Assembly: GCA_024763435.1 (NCBI GenBank)
Contig: JANTFN010000071.1
Span: 1 to 7,892 of the forward strand
Direction of reading: 5' to 3'
DNA: 7,892 nt
DNA from: Thermodesulfobacteriota bacterium
GTDB taxonomy: Bacteria > Desulfobacterota > S145-22
Positions within the stretch are counted from its first letter, which is position 1. Every line of letters starts with the position of its first letter. Position numbers and translations under genes: made by a program. This document shows positions 6,901 to 7,892 of this stretch, piece after piece. The notes under the pieces are model-generated. The model ran no database searches, was not told the DNA's origin, and was given only the letters and a program-made list of their open reading frames with translations.

Positions 6901-7892
6901 ACGTATTAAAGGCTGTGAGCCTCAGCAAGTTAATGTCATCCAGGACACGACCAGAGCCCATGACCACTGTGGTCAGGGGATCCTCCGCAATCGTTACCGG
7001 AAGGCTTGTTATCTCACGAATAAGGAGGTCAAGGTCCTTTAAAAGGGCACCGCCCCCGCTGATGACAATCCCCTTGTCCACAATATCGGCGGCAAGCTCA
7101 GGAGGTGTTTTCTCCAGGGCAATACGGATTGCCTCAATAATCGCGTTGATAGGTTCGGAAATGGATTCCCGAATTTCCTCGGAATTAATCTCAATGGTTT
7201 TAGGGATTCCCGTAACCAAGTCCCTGCCTTTTACCTCGACAACCTTTGCTTCCTTGCTGGGATAGGCCGAACCGATCATGATTTTAATTAACTCGGCCGA
7301 CCGCTCGCCGATGAGAAGATTATAGTGCCGCTTCACATACTGCACAATCGCCTCGTCCATTTTATCACCGGCGACGCGGACCGAGTTTGAGTAGACAATT
7401 CCGGAAAGAGATATGACCGCTACCTCCGTTGTCCCGCCACCGATATCCACAATCATATTTCCGGAGGCCTCCGTAATCGGAAGATTCGCGCCAATCGCAG
7501 CGGCCATGGGTTCTTCTATCAGAAAAACCTCGCGGGCACCCGCAGAAATGGCCGACTCCCTGACGGCTCTTCTCTCAACCGGCGTGATCCCCGAAGGGAC
7601 ACAAATAACGATTCTCGGACGGACAAAAGACTTCCTGTTGTGCGCTTTGATAATAAAATGGTACAACATCTCTTCCGTAATTTCAAAATCCGCGATCACC
7701 CCGTTTTTCATGGGCCTGATGGCTTCTATATTGCCGGGGGTTCTGCCGAGCATTTTTTTGGCTTCTGTCCCGACAGACAGGACTTTCTTGTTTCCCTTTT
7801 GATCCTTTTTTACAGCGACAACCGAAGGTTCTGCGCTGACAACCCCCTTCCCTTTTACGTAGACCAGGGTGTTGGCGGTTCCCAGATCAATA
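6899..7892 (-). CDS. mreB: rod-shape-determining actin homologue MreB (N-terminus outside the window)
   Basis: MreB is a bacterial actin that forms ATP-dependent membrane-bound filaments on the cytoplasmic face and directs side-wall synthesis. The frame continues past the internal Met at 7753 to the window edge, giving 330 visible residues; the first codon read is ATT at 7891. The usual length is about 345, so only some 15 N-terminal residues are missing. ATPase-fold motifs are present: phosphate-1 IDLGTANTLVYVKGKG at visible residues 1-16; VICVPSGITPVERRAV (95-110); IEEPMAAAIGANLPI (125-139); phosphate-2 MIVDIGGGTTEVAVI (146-160); adenosine-binding GIVISGGGALLKDLD (274-288). The end TVVMGSGRVLDD is also usual. 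It is the first visible gene of the leftward operon; any promoter lies beyond the right edge. Calling the start at 7753 would wrongly drop the phosphate-1 motif. Confidence 0.98.
   Translation of the reverse strand, partial: IDLGTANTLVYVKGKGVVSAEPSVVAVKKDQKGNKKVLSVGTEAKKMLGRTPGNIEAIRPMKNGVIADFEITEEMLYHFIIKAHNRKSFVRPRIVICVPSGITPVERRAVRESAISAGAREVFLIEEPMAAAIGANLPITEASGNMIVDIGGGTTEVAVISLSGIVYSNSVRVAGDKMDEAIVQYVKRHYNLLIGERSAELIKIMIGSAYPSKEAKVVEVKGRDLVTGIPKTIEINSEEIRESISEPINAIIEAIRIALEKTPPELAADIVDKGIVISGGGALLKDLDLLIREITSLPVTIAEDPLTTVVMGSGRVLDDINLLRLTAFNT

Noticed and set aside
6899..7753. Possible shortened MreB starting at the ATG at 7753
   Set aside because: The frame upstream of 7753 encodes the conserved phosphate-1 motif IDLGTANTLVYVKG to the window edge, so the gene is simply cut by the window rather than truncated.
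7413..7802. 129-codon plus-strand frame antisense to mreB, and a similar one at 6915-7265
   Set aside because: Both are reverse-strand shadows of mreB, whose protein sequence is strongly conserved and continuous through these regions.
1..7892. Search for mobile elements, CRISPR arrays, tRNA genes, riboswitches, phage or defence genes
   Set aside because: Nearly every base is assigned to intact housekeeping genes. The largest gap between genes is 42 bases, and no transposase, integrase, repeat array or tRNA-like sequence was seen.

Overview
The window looks like ordinary chromosomal DNA from a Gram-negative bacterium of moderate GC content. The gene order mreB-mreC-mreD-mrdA-rodA, the class IIB aldolase and the SSB sequence fit Desulfobacterota (former Deltaproteobacteria, perhaps a Syntrophia-like lineage). 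That placement is inferred from general resemblance, not from a search. The window contains no mobile element, CRISPR array, tRNA or rRNA.

Layout. The left part (1-2532) reads rightward. It starts with the C-terminal part of a DUF4412-like, probably exported protein, followed by a HAD-family phosphatase, a class II fructose-1,6-bisphosphate aldolase (start overlapping the HAD stop by one base) and a single-stranded DNA-binding protein 25 bases further on. The right part (7892-2566) reads leftward and is a compact cell-elongation operon: mreB (5' end outside the window), mreC, mreD, mrdA (PBP2) and rodA. Its genes are separated by at most 5 bases or overlap. The two blocks converge on a 33-base gap at 2533-2565. 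No intergenic stretch exceeds 42 bases.

Function. The leftward operon encodes nearly the whole core elongasome: cytoplasmic MreB filaments, the MreC/MreD membrane link, the SEDS glycosyltransferase RodA and its partner transpeptidase PBP2. Together these build side-wall peptidoglycan and give a rod shape. The rightward genes are housekeeping: central carbon metabolism (aldolase with a coupled phosphatase of unknown substrate) and DNA replication/repair (SSB).

Novelty. I found no undescribed system. The points most worth a second look are modest: the tightly coupled HAD phosphatase-aldolase pair, an inverted repeat across the convergent junction, and the unassigned partial protein at the left edge.
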